Below are positions 44,145-53,353 of a DNA stretch of 64,000 bases, piece by piece (position 1 is the first letter of the stretch; every line of letters begins with the position of its first letter). Made by a program: the position numbers and the translations under genes. The stretch covers positions 4,340,001 to 4,404,000 of the forward strand of contig NZ_CP177354.1 in the NCBI RefSeq assembly GCF_046844695.1, given 5' to 3'. The notes below the pieces were generated by a model that worked only from the letters and a program-made list of their open reading frames with translations, had not been told where the DNA came from and searched no databases. The stretch comes from Pokkaliibacter plantistimulans. Its GTDB lineage: Bacteria > Pseudomonadota > Gammaproteobacteria > Pseudomonadales > Balneatricaceae.

Positions 44145-44478
44145 GATAGCTTCACTGCCGAAAGTCTTTGGCGGCACCTGCCATGGCGGGAGTCAACCTC
44201 AGCTCAGGCCTTGCCCGGCGATGGATCGTCCAGCACAGTTTGACGAAGAAGAGCCCTGCTCCTCTGATTCAACGGCGCCCAGTGTGGGGCGAAATCTTAA
44301 CAGCTTCGCTCAGGATTAAAATCTTTTCTGCTGTTCCATAAAGCCCGTTACGCGACATGGTTGCGCGGTCTTTACAAGGAAAAACCATCCTCCCGGTTGA
44401 TAACCTGCACAAATATTGCAATCTTTATCAACTATTTCACCATCACTACGAATTCCCTCGCATATACAAGGAACGCCC
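44145..44478. other. Divergent intergenic region between lipoprotein and ushA
   Basis: A 334-bp gap between two genes pointing away from each other; it must carry both promoters. Short open frames here show no family features. The right part (44390-44460) is A+T-rich and the most likely site of the ushA promoter, but no confident -35/-10 pair can be set. Confidence 0.35.
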
Positions 44479-46140
44479 ATGCCGATTCGTCGCCCGTCTT
44501 TTGCTGCTCTGGCGGTCAGCACCCTGCTGGCCCTCAGCGCCTGCTCCAGTGCCCAGCACCATCCTGCCTACACTGCTGGCAAGACCTACCACCTGACCAT
44601 CCTGCATACCAACGATCACCATGGTCACTTCTGGCGAAATGACCATGAAGAATACGGTATGGCAGCCCGGAAGACGCTGATCGACCAGATTCGTCAGGAA
44701 GTAGCGGCAGAAGGTGGCAGCGTGTTGCTGCTGTCGGGTGGCGATATCAATACCGGCGTCCCCGAGTCTGACCTGCAGGACGCCGAGCCTGACTTCAAAG
44801 GGATGAAAATGCTGGGCTATGACGCCATGGCCATTGGCAACCATGAGTTTGACAACCCGCTGAGCGTCCTGCGCCAGCAGCAAAACTGGGCAGGCTTCCC
44901 GCTGCTGTCCGCCAATATTTATGACCATGCCAGCGGCAAACGCCTGTTTGATCCCTATCACATCTTCGATGTGCAGGGCATCAAGGTTGCGGTCATGGGA
45001 CTGACCACGGAAGACACGGCCAAGATCGGTAATCCGGAATATCTCAACGGCATCGACTTCCGCAATCCCATCGCAGAGGCAGCCAAACTGGTGCCTTCCC
45101 TGCACAAGCAGGCCGATATTGTCATTGCTGCAACTCATATGGGCCACTACGACAACGCCCAGCACGGTATCAATGCACCGGGTGATGTCAGTCTGGCACG
45201 ACAAGTGCCCGGTATTGATCTGGTGGTCGGTGGACACTCGCAGGATCCGGTGTGCATGCAGGCAGAGAATGTCTCCAATGCAGCCTTCCAGCCGGGTGAT
45301 CCCTGCGTTCCTGACACGCAGAACGGCACTATCATTGTGCAAGCCCATGAATGGGGAAAATATGTCGGTCGCGCTGACTTCACCTTCAAGGATGGCAAAC
45401 TGACGCTGGACCGCTATCAGCTCATTCCTATCAACATGACGAAAAAGGTCAAGGTCGATGGCGAAAGCAAGCGCGTACTGGTGGGCGAACGTATTCAGGA
45501 AGATCCGGCCATGCTGGCGTTCCTGACGCCCTATCAGGAAAAAGGACAGAAGGAGCTGAGTGCCGTCGTCGCCAGCAGCAATGGCACCCTGGATGGTGAT
45601 CGCAAGGATGTGCGCTTCCATCCCACCAACCTTGGCGAACTGATTGCTGTGGCGCAGATGAATGCCGCCAATGCCGATCTCGGTATCGTCAACTCTGGCG
45701 GGGTACGCGACAGTATCGAAGCAGGGCAGATCACCTACAAGGATGTGCTCAAGGTACAGCCCTTTGCCAACGCCGTGTGCTTCGTGGAAATGACAGGCAA
45801 GGAGCTGAAAGGCTACCTGGCAACCATCGCCGCCATGCCGGTGGACTCAGGCGCCTTTGCCCAGTTTGGTGGTGTCAGCTTCAAATACGCCAATGGCGCC
45901 GTCAGTGACGTCGTGGTGTACGGCAAAGGGCGTCGTGAGGTGCAGGATAATGAGATGTACCGGCTGTCCATCAACAGCTTCTCCGCCTCTGGTGGCGATA
46001 AGTACCCTGTGCTTGATCAGCGGGCCGACTTCGTCAACACCGGCATTGTCGACGCGGCCGCGTTAAAGGACTTCCTGCATGCACGCGGCACTATTGATGT
46101 CGCTGAGTTCGAGCCGGGAGACAAGGTCGTTCGGCAGTAA
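44479..46140 (+). CDS. ushA: UshA-type UDP-sugar hydrolase / 5'-nucleotidase (lipoprotein form)
   Basis: A 553-residue periplasmic nucleotidase. The signal MPIRRPSFAALAVSTLLALS then AC gives a lipobox, so it is likely membrane-anchored, unlike E. coli UshA. The metallophosphatase core is LTILHTNDHHGHFW, LLSGGDINTGVPESDLQDAE, AIGNHEFDNPL, IAATHMGHYDN and VVGGHSQDPVC. The C-terminal substrate domain has NSGGVRDSIEAGQITYKDVL KVQPFANAV and NSFSASGGDKYPVLD. AAGGAA lies 7 nt before the chosen ATG; upstream in-frame codons are not signal-like. It salvages nucleosides and phosphate from nucleotides. Confidence 0.95.
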   Translation: MPIRRPSFAALAVSTLLALSACSSAQHHPAYTAGKTYHLTILHTNDHHGHFWRNDHEEYGMAARKTLIDQIRQEVAAEGGSVLLLSGGDINTGVPESDLQDAEPDFKGMKMLGYDAMAIGNHEFDNPLSVLRQQQNWAGFPLLSANIYDHASGKRLFDPYHIFDVQGIKVAVMGLTTEDTAKIGNPEYLNGIDFRNPIAEAAKLVPSLHKQADIVIAATHMGHYDNAQHGINAPGDVSLARQVPGIDLVVGGHSQDPVCMQAENVSNAAFQPGDPCVPDTQNGTIIVQAHEWGKYVGRADFTFKDGKLTLDRYQLIPINMTKKVKVDGESKRVLVGERIQEDPAMLAFLTPYQEKGQKELSAVVASSNGTLDGDRKDVRFHPTNLGELIAVAQMNAANADLGIVNSGGVRDSIEAGQITYKDVLKVQPFANAVCFVEMTGKELKGYLATIAAMPVDSGAFAQFGGVSFKYANGAVSDVVVYGKGRREVQDNEMYRLSINSFSASGGDKYPVLDQRADFVNTGIVDAAALKDFLHARGTIDVAEFEPGDKVVRQ

Positions 46141-46569
46141 GCACTGCGCAGAACGTGTTCACGCGCTAACCGAGTTGCCTGCCTTTTCGAGCAGGAAGCA
46201 GGCAACTCCCGATTCGAATCCGCCCCCGTTCGCCCCCACGCGCTACCTCCCCCCTGAGTGATTACCCTGTCAGCGCCAGCAAGCCAAAGGGAACCAGACC
46301 CTTTCCAGCTCTGACTAAAGATCAGACAGTGATATAAGAATCTATCGCCCGCCGCAGAGATTTCAGGGGCTTTTCTGGATAAAAGCGCAGTTTGCAGCAA
46401 TACTGCTGCACCGACGCGATGGTCACGCCCATCAACTGTGGCCGGTTACTACCCCCTATGGATAGCGACTTACCCGAGTGGACAGCTGCCAATTCTGCCT
46501 GTGCCCGGCTGTGCCACCACAGCCAATCCGTACGGCCAGCAGCCATCGCCTTATCAGAGGACACACCAG
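46141..46569. other. Intergenic region after ushA with stem-loop
   Basis: A 429-bp gap. GAGTTGCCTGC (46172-46182) and GCAGGCAACTC (46198-46208) form an 11-bp perfect stem 32 bp after the ushA stop; no T-run follows, so it may protect the message or end it weakly. The remaining 360 bp hold no recognised element. An open frame runs from 46438 into the next gene, but its first 44 codons are not signal-peptide-like and are not taken as coding. Confidence 0.45.
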
Positions 46570-47475
46570 ATGCAGAAGTGCTGGAAGAAAAGCACAGTCG
46601 TACTCATCGCCCTATTACTTGCTGGCTGTGCAGCAAAAAAAAGCACTACCATTCCACAATCACAGCAGCAGCCACAGGAAGTCGAGAGCGGTAAGCCACC
46701 ACAGACCGCTCGCACCCATTTTCCCGATGTACCGGAGGCGCAGCCTGAGTTCCCTCCTTTCGCCCTGGGCACCGACTATGGCAAAGCCGCAGAGCTGACC
46801 GTCAGCCATTTCAACACGCTCTTTCAAGAGAATGAATTCGCCGACTTACTTAAGGGAGCTAGCTCAGGCGATCAGCTGGCACTGGCCCAGGTTACGCTGC
46901 GTGTAGTGCAACAGCGTCAGCCCGCGGTGTGGATCAACAAGCGCAAAGACATTCGAGTCGCCATAGAACATCTGCTCGACAGTCAATACGACAGCAGTGC
47001 CACTCTCCGCCATGTCGAGGGTGTCACCCCGCCAACGGAACTCAGGCTGCTGAACGTGCCGTTTTGGGCTAACTCTGGCGATGGGGCTAACATCCGTAGC
47101 GCCCCCACAACAGATGCACGTGTGATTACCATTCTGCGTCTGGGAGCGACGTTCGATGCTCTGGGAGAAACCCCTGAACACTGGCTGGCCATTGGCCGGG
47201 ATGGCGTATTAGTGGGTTATATTTCGGCTGATCTGGCGGGTTTGGTGTCTTACCCGCTATCTACTGCGGAAACAGATCTGGATGCCCTGACCGGTACGCT
47301 GGAGAAAGACAGTACCCGGGAGTTTCACTTCAAGGATGAGCAGGTGCAACAAACAACGGTCAAGATGAATATGGGCTGCCAGACGCTAGAGTTTGGCATC
47401 AGCACGCCGCTGGTAAAGAAAATCAAGCATATACGCGTCTGTCAGACTGCCAGTGGCGCATGGCAACAACGTTAG
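46570..47475 (+). CDS. Lipoprotein with SH3-like domain, paralogue 1
   Basis: A 301-residue predicted lipoprotein: MQKCWKKSTVVLIALLLAGC with the lipobox Cys at 20. After a Gln/Pro-rich linker and a helical region (ELTVSHFNTLFQENEFADLL, LAQVTLRVVQQRQPAVWINK) comes a bacterial SH3 domain: NVPFWANSGDGANIRSAPTT DARVITILRLGATFDALGET then WLAIGRDGVLVGYISADL. The C-terminus has two Cys (MGCQTLEF...RVCQTASGAW) as in 17-kDa surface-antigen-like proteins. AGAGGA precedes the ATG. Next to a paralogue in the same direction. Role unknown; an envelope or peptidoglycan contact is likely. Confidence 0.8.
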   Translation: MQKCWKKSTVVLIALLLAGCAAKKSTTIPQSQQQPQEVESGKPPQTARTHFPDVPEAQPEFPPFALGTDYGKAAELTVSHFNTLFQENEFADLLKGASSGDQLALAQVTLRVVQQRQPAVWINKRKDIRVAIEHLLDSQYDSSATLRHVEGVTPPTELRLLNVPFWANSGDGANIRSAPTTDARVITILRLGATFDALGETPEHWLAIGRDGVLVGYISADLAGLVSYPLSTAETDLDALTGTLEKDSTREFHFKDEQVQQTTVKMNMGCQTLEFGISTPLVKKIKHIRVCQTASGAWQQR

Positions 47476-47751
47476 GCATCCCCTCTGGTAACCGTTGCAG
47501 CTTCCGTGGACAGACCATCACTACCCGAGAAACAGCTATCCCGACAAGTGATGTGATGAGTACACACAAACACACAAGGTAAAGGAAAATATATTTCCAT
47601 CGCGACAAACAAACTTATTTAACATTATGTATCCAATGGTATACTTCCACCCCGCTTATGTTAATCAATCCGTCAGGGAAGACGGTTCCTCCTCGCCTTT
47701 GCATGGAAGCGCGACTCTTCTCTGACATTTACCAATGCAGAGGAGTATTGC

Positions 47752-48582
47752 ATGCAAGCCCGCTATCTTGTTGCCGCTTTAACCACCTCCATCCTGCTGG
47801 CCGGTTGTGCCGGACAACAGCAGAAGAACAGTAAGGCCGCCGCCACTTCGGACAATGGTCCCAAGTTCGTTATCGGTGCCCAGTATGATCAGGTTACCAA
47901 TCAAACTCTGGATGCCCTGACCACCAACTACAGCACTGGCTCCATCGCCTCGTCGCTGGGTGACATCAATGATCAGGATCGCCAGGCACTGGCACTGGCC
48001 ACACAGAAAGTCCTGCTGCAAGGCAAGACCACTTCCTGGAAAACTCGTCGCAACAAAACCTCGGTTTCTATCGCGCCTCAGTCAGCCGAAGCCAATCTGG
48101 TACCTGCGACATTGCGCTTCCTGCCAGAAGTAACTCCAGTTGATTCATTGACCCTGCTGAACATTCCTTACTGGGTGAAATCAACCAGTGGTGTCAACAT
48201 CCGCACCGCACCAAGCACCGATGCGTCTGTCGCCGCCACCCTGCTGCTGGGCACTACCTTCACCGCTCTGGGTAAAACTGATACCGACTGGATTGCCGTA
48301 GGCCGCAACGGTGTACTGGTAGGCTATATGTATTCCCCTCTGGTCGCACCGACCCCCTATCCTCAGTCAGCCAGCGCGACCGATCTGGATACCTTCTCCG
48401 GCACGCTGGCTAACAAAGACGTGACCTTCTTCAACTTTTCCGCCGACGTCGTGCGCGAAAAGAGCATCGGTGTCCGTACTCAGTGCCAGACACTGGCGCT
48501 GGATATCCGCTCCAAGTCAGTCAAGACCACTGAGCAGTCTCGTCTGTGCCAGGACTTCAACGGTACCTGGGCTAACCGTTAA
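47752..48582 (+). CDS. Lipoprotein with SH3-like domain, paralogue 2
   Basis: A 276-residue lipoprotein: MQARYLVAALTTSILLAGCA, Cys 19. It shares the layout of its neighbour: helical part (DQDRQALALATQKVLLQGKT TSWKTRRNKTSVSI), SH3 domain (NIPYWVKSTSGVNIRTAPST DASVAATLLLGTTFTALGKT then WIAVGRNGVLVGYM), and the C-terminal Cys pair (TQCQTLALDI...RLCQDFNGTW). GCAGAGGAG lies before the ATG. The 276-bp gap to the first copy suggests its own promoter. A strong terminator follows. Probably a tandem duplication with considerable divergence. Confidence 0.82.
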   Translation: MQARYLVAALTTSILLAGCAGQQQKNSKAAATSDNGPKFVIGAQYDQVTNQTLDALTTNYSTGSIASSLGDINDQDRQALALATQKVLLQGKTTSWKTRRNKTSVSIAPQSAEANLVPATLRFLPEVTPVDSLTLLNIPYWVKSTSGVNIRTAPSTDASVAATLLLGTTFTALGKTDTDWIAVGRNGVLVGYMYSPLVAPTPYPQSASATDLDTFSGTLANKDVTFFNFSADVVREKSIGVRTQCQTLALDIRSKSVKTTEQSRLCQDFNGTWANR

Positions 48583-48599
48583 TCGGTAGCAGCAGACAC

Positions 48600-48634
48600 A
48601 ACAAGGGGAGCCGAATTGGCTCCCCTTGTTATTT
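48600..48634 (+). terminator. Terminator after SH3 lipoprotein 2
   Basis: AACAAGGGGAGCC / GGCTCCCCTTGTT, a 13-bp perfect stem with GAATT loop, 17 bp after the stop. The T-run is short (ATTTAC). The convergent carbonic anhydrase gene ends about 80 bp further. Confidence 0.8.
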
Positions 48635-48711
48635 ACAGCAGTTTGTCACCGCATATTCATCCCAACTCAACAACTCTGAGAGCCAGTTGGAATGAAAGCG
48701 TCACATCCTGC

Positions 48712-49365
48712 TCAGTCTTCTCGCGTGAAGGCAGTGGGATTGAGGCTGTAAATATTATCTACGGACTCGAGATTGTCGCGCGTCACGTTCAGATTTCGCA
48801 GCAGGCCATCTTCAATACCGTAGATCCAGCCGTGAATGGCCAGATCCTGACCATTGGCCCAGGCATTCTGTACGGCCTTCATGTGGCTGATGTGGGCAAC
48901 CTGCTCAACGACATTGATTTCACACAGACGATTCAGACGCTCACCTACCGGCAGTGCATGAATCGCCTGCTGGTTGTAGTAGTAAGTATCCTTGATATGA
49001 CGCAGCCAGTTATCGATCAGCCCCAGATCGCCATTCTCCATCGCGGCTTTCACACCGCCACAGCCGTAGTGACCACAGACAATGATGTGCTTGACCTTAA
49101 GCACGCGCACGGCGAAGTGGATAACAGAGATGGCATTCAGGTCTGAGTGAATCACCAGGTTGGCGATATTGCGGTGAACAAACACCTCGCCAGGTAACAG
49201 GCCCATCAGCTCGTTGGCGGGTACACGACTATCCGAGCAGCCAATCCACAGATACTCGGGAGTTTGCTGGTACGACAACATCTTGAAAAAGCCGGGGCGC
49301 TCTTCTTCCATACGCGCAGCCCATTCGGCGTTCTTGGCAAACAAATGATCTAGATTCGAGCTCAT
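48712..49365 (-). CDS. can: Beta-class carbonic anhydrase
   Basis: Interconverts CO2 and bicarbonate. The 217-residue protein begins MSSNLDHLFAKNAEWAARME and contains the zinc ligands in WIGCSDSRVPANEL (Cys 43, Asp 45) and IIVCGHYGCGGVKAAM (His and Cys near 100), plus IHGWIYGIEDGLLRNL, as in E. coli Can. I chose the ATG at 49365 by homology; a start 19 codons earlier is open but not family-like. Diverges from the ModA-like gene. Confidence 0.95.
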   Translation of the reverse strand: MSSNLDHLFAKNAEWAARMEEERPGFFKMLSYQQTPEYLWIGCSDSRVPANELMGLLPGEVFVHRNIANLVIHSDLNAISVIHFAVRVLKVKHIIVCGHYGCGGVKAAMENGDLGLIDNWLRHIKDTYYYNQQAIHALPVGERLNRLCEINVVEQVAHISHMKAVQNAWANGQDLAIHGWIYGIEDGLLRNLNVTRDNLESVDNIYSLNPTAFTRED

Positions 49366-49516
49366 AGACAGACCTTCTGCTATGGGGTATCCCCCTTGAC
49401 TTGAAACCAGAGCGTCAGTCACAGACTGTATCCCTTGCTAAGCGATAGCAGCCTGCCTTCACGCGCCTGATCCGTTATGCTGACCTACGCCAGCCAGAGG
49501 AACAGAGGACTTCAGG

Positions 49517-50383
49517 ATGTCAGGAGATCACTTACCCCCAACCCTTGCCCTTGCTCCGGTACTGCCAGCGGCCACGATAGCAGCCCCTTCTGTAGTACCA
49601 CGACCTCAGCGTAGATCAGCGCATGGAAACCGATCTGAATCCGGCAGCTGTATCACTGCTCTGTTTATTCTGGTGATGCTGATTATTGTGGGTAAAGACA
49701 CACAGGCAAACGAATTACACGTGCTGACGACCGATGAAATGCAGAAAGCGGTAGCCCCACTTACTCAGCAATTCGCTCCCGATACCCAGCGTCAGGTCAG
49801 TTACTCAACCCTGCAGGCTACGCCCATCGAGCAGCAGCTGGACAGCATCAAAGAGGCCGACATTGTACTTGGGCTGACGCCAGCTCAGCTGGAGGCACTG
49901 GCACAGTCAGGCATCATCGCCGGCAACAGTATTCTGCCACTGACACGCGGCCAGCTGGCTTACTGGCAACCGTCCAGCCATCGCCCCGGCAAGCGCGACC
50001 TCTACAAGGCCGCATCGCTGTCCATGCCCTTGCCTGACAAAGACCCTTATGGGGATGCCGCCAAACAGGTGCTCACACTATTCAATCTGTGGCCATTTCC
50101 ACGCCGCGTATTTCAGTCCTTCGCAGCGGATGGCGCTTTTACACTGGTCGCCTCAGGCAGCACCAGCGGGGGGTTGGTCTCACTGGCTGCGCTGAAAACC
50201 CGGCGCACCGACCCACGCACCTTCTGGGTTGTCCCGGAAACCCTGTACTCGCCGATCATTCTGGCAGGGGCCCAGACGGTGGGCACATCGCAACCGGCTC
50301 TGGCTAGCGCTTTTCTCAGCTGGCTGAACAGTGACAGCATCCAGCAGCAGCTGAAAAACGTCGGCTACCTGCCTGTTCGTTAA
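49517..50383 (+). CDS. ModA-like periplasmic solute-binding protein
   Basis: A 288-residue product. The first 45 residues are hydrophilic, then a membrane/signal helix (ITALFILVMLIIVGKDTQAN) precedes a type II periplasmic-binding fold resembling ModA: ELHVLTTDEMQKAVAPLTQQ, EADIVLGLTPAQLEALAQSG, and the C-terminal TFWVVPETLYSPIILAGAQT VGTSQPALASAFLSWLNSDS IQQQLKNVGYLP. The usual ModB and ModC genes are not beside it, so it may be an orphan binding protein or act with a distant permease. Molybdate as ligand is inference. An internal start nearer the signal helix is possible. Confidence 0.65.
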   Translation: MSGDHLPPTLALAPVLPAATIAAPSVVPRPQRRSAHGNRSESGSCITALFILVMLIIVGKDTQANELHVLTTDEMQKAVAPLTQQFAPDTQRQVSYSTLQATPIEQQLDSIKEADIVLGLTPAQLEALAQSGIIAGNSILPLTRGQLAYWQPSSHRPGKRDLYKAASLSMPLPDKDPYGDAAKQVLTLFNLWPFPRRVFQSFAADGAFTLVASGSTSGGLVSLAALKTRRTDPRTFWVVPETLYSPIILAGAQTVGTSQPALASAFLSWLNSDSIQQQLKNVGYLPVR

Positions 50384-50820
50384 CCCTGAGATAAACGCAT
50401 ATCGACATGGGGAATACCGTCTTCCAGGTATTCCCCGGACACAGCGACAAAACCATAGCGTCCATAGAATGCCGTCAAATGCGCCTGCGCACTGAGTGCA
50501 ACCTCATGCTGAGCGCAGTGCTGCCTGATATAATCCAGCGCCGACACCATCATGCGCCCCGCCAGCCCTGATCCACGAGCCTGTTCAGCCACGACTACCC
50601 GGCCGATACGCACCGTATCGCCAGGAATGACGCGAAGATAGCCGAGCACCGCCTCCTGCTCACCGGTATACAGCAGATGGAGGCATTCTGGATCAACGCC
50701 ATCGATATCTGCGTACAGGCACTGCTGTTCCAGCACAAACACCTGCTGACGCAGGGCCAGCAGTCGATAAAGCTGCAGCGGGCTGAGCTGATCAAAGCGG
50801 TACCATTGTGCAATCGGCAT
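50380..50820 (-). CDS. elaA: ElaA-family GNAT acetyltransferase
   Basis: A 146-residue GNAT protein of the ElaA type: QLYRLLALRQQVFVLEQQCL YADIDGVDPECLHLL is the characteristic N-terminus, and RIGRVVVAEQARGSGLAGRM is the acetyl-CoA binding loop (R-x-x-G-x-A/G). It ends FYGRYGFVAVSGEYLEDGIP H. Substrate unknown. Its stop codon overlaps the end of the convergent ModA-like gene by 4 bp. Confidence 0.88.
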   Translation of the reverse strand: MPIAQWYRFDQLSPLQLYRLLALRQQVFVLEQQCLYADIDGVDPECLHLLYTGEQEAVLGYLRVIPGDTVRIGRVVVAEQARGSGLAGRMMVSALDYIRQHCAQHEVALSAQAHLTAFYGRYGFVAVSGEYLEDGIPHVDMRLSQG

Positions 50821-51036
50821 GGTGCCTCCGATACTCCGCAGAAAAACTGGCGCCTATCATACCGACAGCACTGGATCAGTTCACGTCCAACATGACCGGG
50901 AAGCGGCTATACCGCTGTGCCGCTGCAAAGGATGTTACCCTGCCAGATCACTTCATTTCGGCGGATGAAATCAAGGTAAACGCCGGGTTTTCACTCACAA
51001 TACAAGTCGCGTTTTTTGTATCAATGCGTTAAAGTG

Positions 51037-51253
51037 CGCGCATTCGCAGGTTCCGTAACAGGAACAAATGGGAATGGGGTGAGAATCCCCAGCTGCCCCC
51101 GCAACTGTGAAGGGGAGTCTGTCCAATACACCACTGTCATATACGACCATTCCACTGACAGGAATCATGCAATCGCCAGGACGCATGCAGTCGTAACCCG
51201 ATGGGAAGGTGGGCAGACGTTGAACCGAGCCAGGATACCTGCCTGTGAATGCG
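51037..51253 (+). ncRNA. Cobalamin riboswitch
   Basis: The closing stem CGCATTCGCAGG (51039-51050) pairs with CCTGTGAATGCG (51242-51253). Inside lie the conserved blocks GGGAATGGGGTGAGAATCCC, CAGCTGCCCCCGCAACTGT and the B12-box-like GAGCCAGGATACCTGCC. It precedes btuB by about 195 bp and should lower expression of the B12 uptake genes when adenosylcobalamin or a related form is bound. Whether it acts on transcription or translation cannot be decided; no clear terminator was found between it and btuB. Confidence 0.96.
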
Positions 51254-51448
51254 TGTCATGTCTGTGATCGGGGTGAGTCTCAGACCGGTGTCATCATCGT
51301 CGACGCGTCAGTTTTCCTGACAGACCGTTGAACTTCATCTTTCCAACTCGTGCCCCGTCTTGCGTCCTTTCCCCTGACGCAGGTCTGCATGTCGTTGCTG
51401 TAGTGCCGTTCCGCGGTCTGTCGATCAGAATCTCTGGAGACTTACGCC

Positions 51449-53353
51449 GTGAAATCCTCTTTTACCGCTTTCGCTGGTGCGGGCTTGTTGCGCCCAGCTT
51501 TAACTCCGCTGGCCGTGGCATGTCTGACTGCCACCTTTGCCGTCAACGCTCTGGCGGCGGATGACGACACCACTACCGACGAACTGCTGGTGACAGCCAG
51601 CCGACTGCCGCAGGAAGCCAGCAGTGTCGGCAGCTCTGTCACTGTGCTGACCCGCCAGCAACTGGAGCAGCGTCAGATTACCCGTGTTGCCGATGCCCTG
51701 CGAGGTATGCCCGGCATCAACATTTACCAGACATCCACCCCAGGTTCCGTCACCTATGCCCGCATTCGCGGCCTGAACCAGCGCTTCGTCAAGGTGGTGA
51801 TCGACGGTGTGACCGTTAACGACCCCTCCGACATCAGCAACAGCATGGATCTTGGCAGCCTGCTGGTCGCCGATATTGAACGTATCGAAATTGTTCGTGG
51901 CCCGCAAAGCGCGCTGTGGGGTAGCGATGCCATCGGCGGCGTCATTCAGATCATCACCCGTCAGGGCGGCACCAACCGCACCAACCTGCGTGCCGAAGCC
52001 GGCACCAATGACACCCAGACTCTCAGCCTGTCCGGTAGTGGCAGTGCCGGAAAAGTGGACTACGGCTACGGCCTGTCAGGGTTGCACAGTGATGCGTTCT
52101 CTTCCCTCAACGAAGATCGCGGCAACGACGAGAAGGACAAGAACAACACCCGCCAGGTCAATGGCCGGGTTACCTATCACCTGACCGACGACTGGGACGT
52201 CCGCCTGAATGTCAGCCACAACTACAGCCGCCTTGATTATGATGGCTACGATCCGCTGACCTTCGCCCTGACCGACAACAATGATTTCAGTACGGCAGAA
52301 CGCAACAGCGTGCGTCTGGAAACCAACTTTGCACTGCTGGATGGCAATTTCGAGAACCGTATCGGCTTCAGCCATGCCAACACGCTGCGCAACTATTACA
52401 CCGAGGCCAGCGGCAACTACGATTACGAAGGCGAAAGCAACAAGGCGGACTATCAGGGCCAGTATCATTTTGGCATCGCCGCCCTGCCCAATCTGGAAAA
52501 CACCCTGATTGTGGCGCTGGAACACGAAGAAGAAAGCTTTAACAGCACCTACAGCGCTCAGGGCGAAGCAGACAACAGCAGCGATTCCTGGGTGGCCGAG
52601 TATCGCGCTGACCTGAGCGACACCGCCAGCCTGAGTCTCAGCCATCGCTTCGATGACAACCATGACTTCGACAACGAGAACAGCTCACGTGCGGCCCTGT
52701 CATGGAACATTCTGCCCCAGACCCGTCTGCATACCAGCTACGGTACGGGTATCAAGAATCCCAGCCTGTATCAGTTATTTGATGCTTACTCAGGCAATCG
52801 CGACCTGACCGCTGAAGAAAGCCATGGCGGTGATATCGGTATCGAGCAGAAGCTGGGCGACTGGAGCCTGGATCTGACCTGGTTCAGCAACCGCGTCAAG
52901 AATCAGATCGACTACGACTACAGCACCTTTACTTATCAGAACGTTGAGGGTGTCACCCGTAGCAAGGGTGTGGAAGTCAGCGCCAACGGCAAGATCAACG
53001 CACAGCTGCAGCTGAATGCCTCCTACACCTATACCGATGTGGATAACGAGGAAGACAGCACTGCGCTGTTGCGTCAGCCCTGGCATGAAGGCTCCGTCTA
53101 CGTGGACTACAAACTCGCGGGTTTACCTGCCGCCATCAATACGGGCATTGTCTACAAAGGCCAGCGTGATGACAGCGGCAGCCACCACCTGCCCAGCTAC
53201 ACCGTGGTCAACGTGTCCGGTCGTTATGATCTCAACCCAACCTGGCAGCTGACTGCACGTGTGGAAAACCTGTTTGATCGCGAATATGAAGAGCTGTACG
53301 GCTACGGCACTCAGGGTCGCGCCCTGTATGTCGGCGTCAATGCAGCGTTCTAA
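51449..53353 (+). CDS. btuB: Vitamin B12 TonB-dependent outer-membrane receptor BtuB
   Basis: Imports cobalamin across the outer membrane. The 634-residue protein starts at GTG behind TGGAGA. A signal peptide (cleavage near residue 37, VNALA) precedes a TonB box region (TDELLVTASRLPQEASSVGS), the plug (LRGMPGINIYQTSTPGSVTY ARIRGLNQRFVKVVIDGVTV NDPSD...IERIEIVRGPQSALWGSDAI GGVIQIITR) and a 22-strand barrel ending ARVENLFDREYEELYGYGTQ GRALYVGVNAAF with C-terminal Phe. It follows the cobalamin riboswitch and heads the btu genes. A miniature element begins exactly at its TAA. Confidence 0.95.
   Translation: MKSSFTAFAGAGLLRPALTPLAVACLTATFAVNALAADDDTTTDELLVTASRLPQEASSVGSSVTVLTRQQLEQRQITRVADALRGMPGINIYQTSTPGSVTYARIRGLNQRFVKVVIDGVTVNDPSDISNSMDLGSLLVADIERIEIVRGPQSALWGSDAIGGVIQIITRQGGTNRTNLRAEAGTNDTQTLSLSGSGSAGKVDYGYGLSGLHSDAFSSLNEDRGNDEKDKNNTRQVNGRVTYHLTDDWDVRLNVSHNYSRLDYDGYDPLTFALTDNNDFSTAERNSVRLETNFALLDGNFENRIGFSHANTLRNYYTEASGNYDYEGESNKADYQGQYHFGIAALPNLENTLIVALEHEEESFNSTYSAQGEADNSSDSWVAEYRADLSDTASLSLSHRFDDNHDFDNENSSRAALSWNILPQTRLHTSYGTGIKNPSLYQLFDAYSGNRDLTAEESHGGDIGIEQKLGDWSLDLTWFSNRVKNQIDYDYSTFTYQNVEGVTRSKGVEVSANGKINAQLQLNASYTYTDVDNEEDSTALLRQPWHEGSVYVDYKLAGLPAAINTGIVYKGQRDDSGSHHLPSYTVVNVSGRYDLNPTWQLTARVENLFDREYEELYGYGTQGRALYVGVNAAF

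Noticed and set aside
46150..46167. End of the second miniature element (AGAACGTGTTCACGCGCT)
   Set aside because: It resembles the 18-bp terminal repeat of the element at 25264, but only one end is present and no internal similarity follows.
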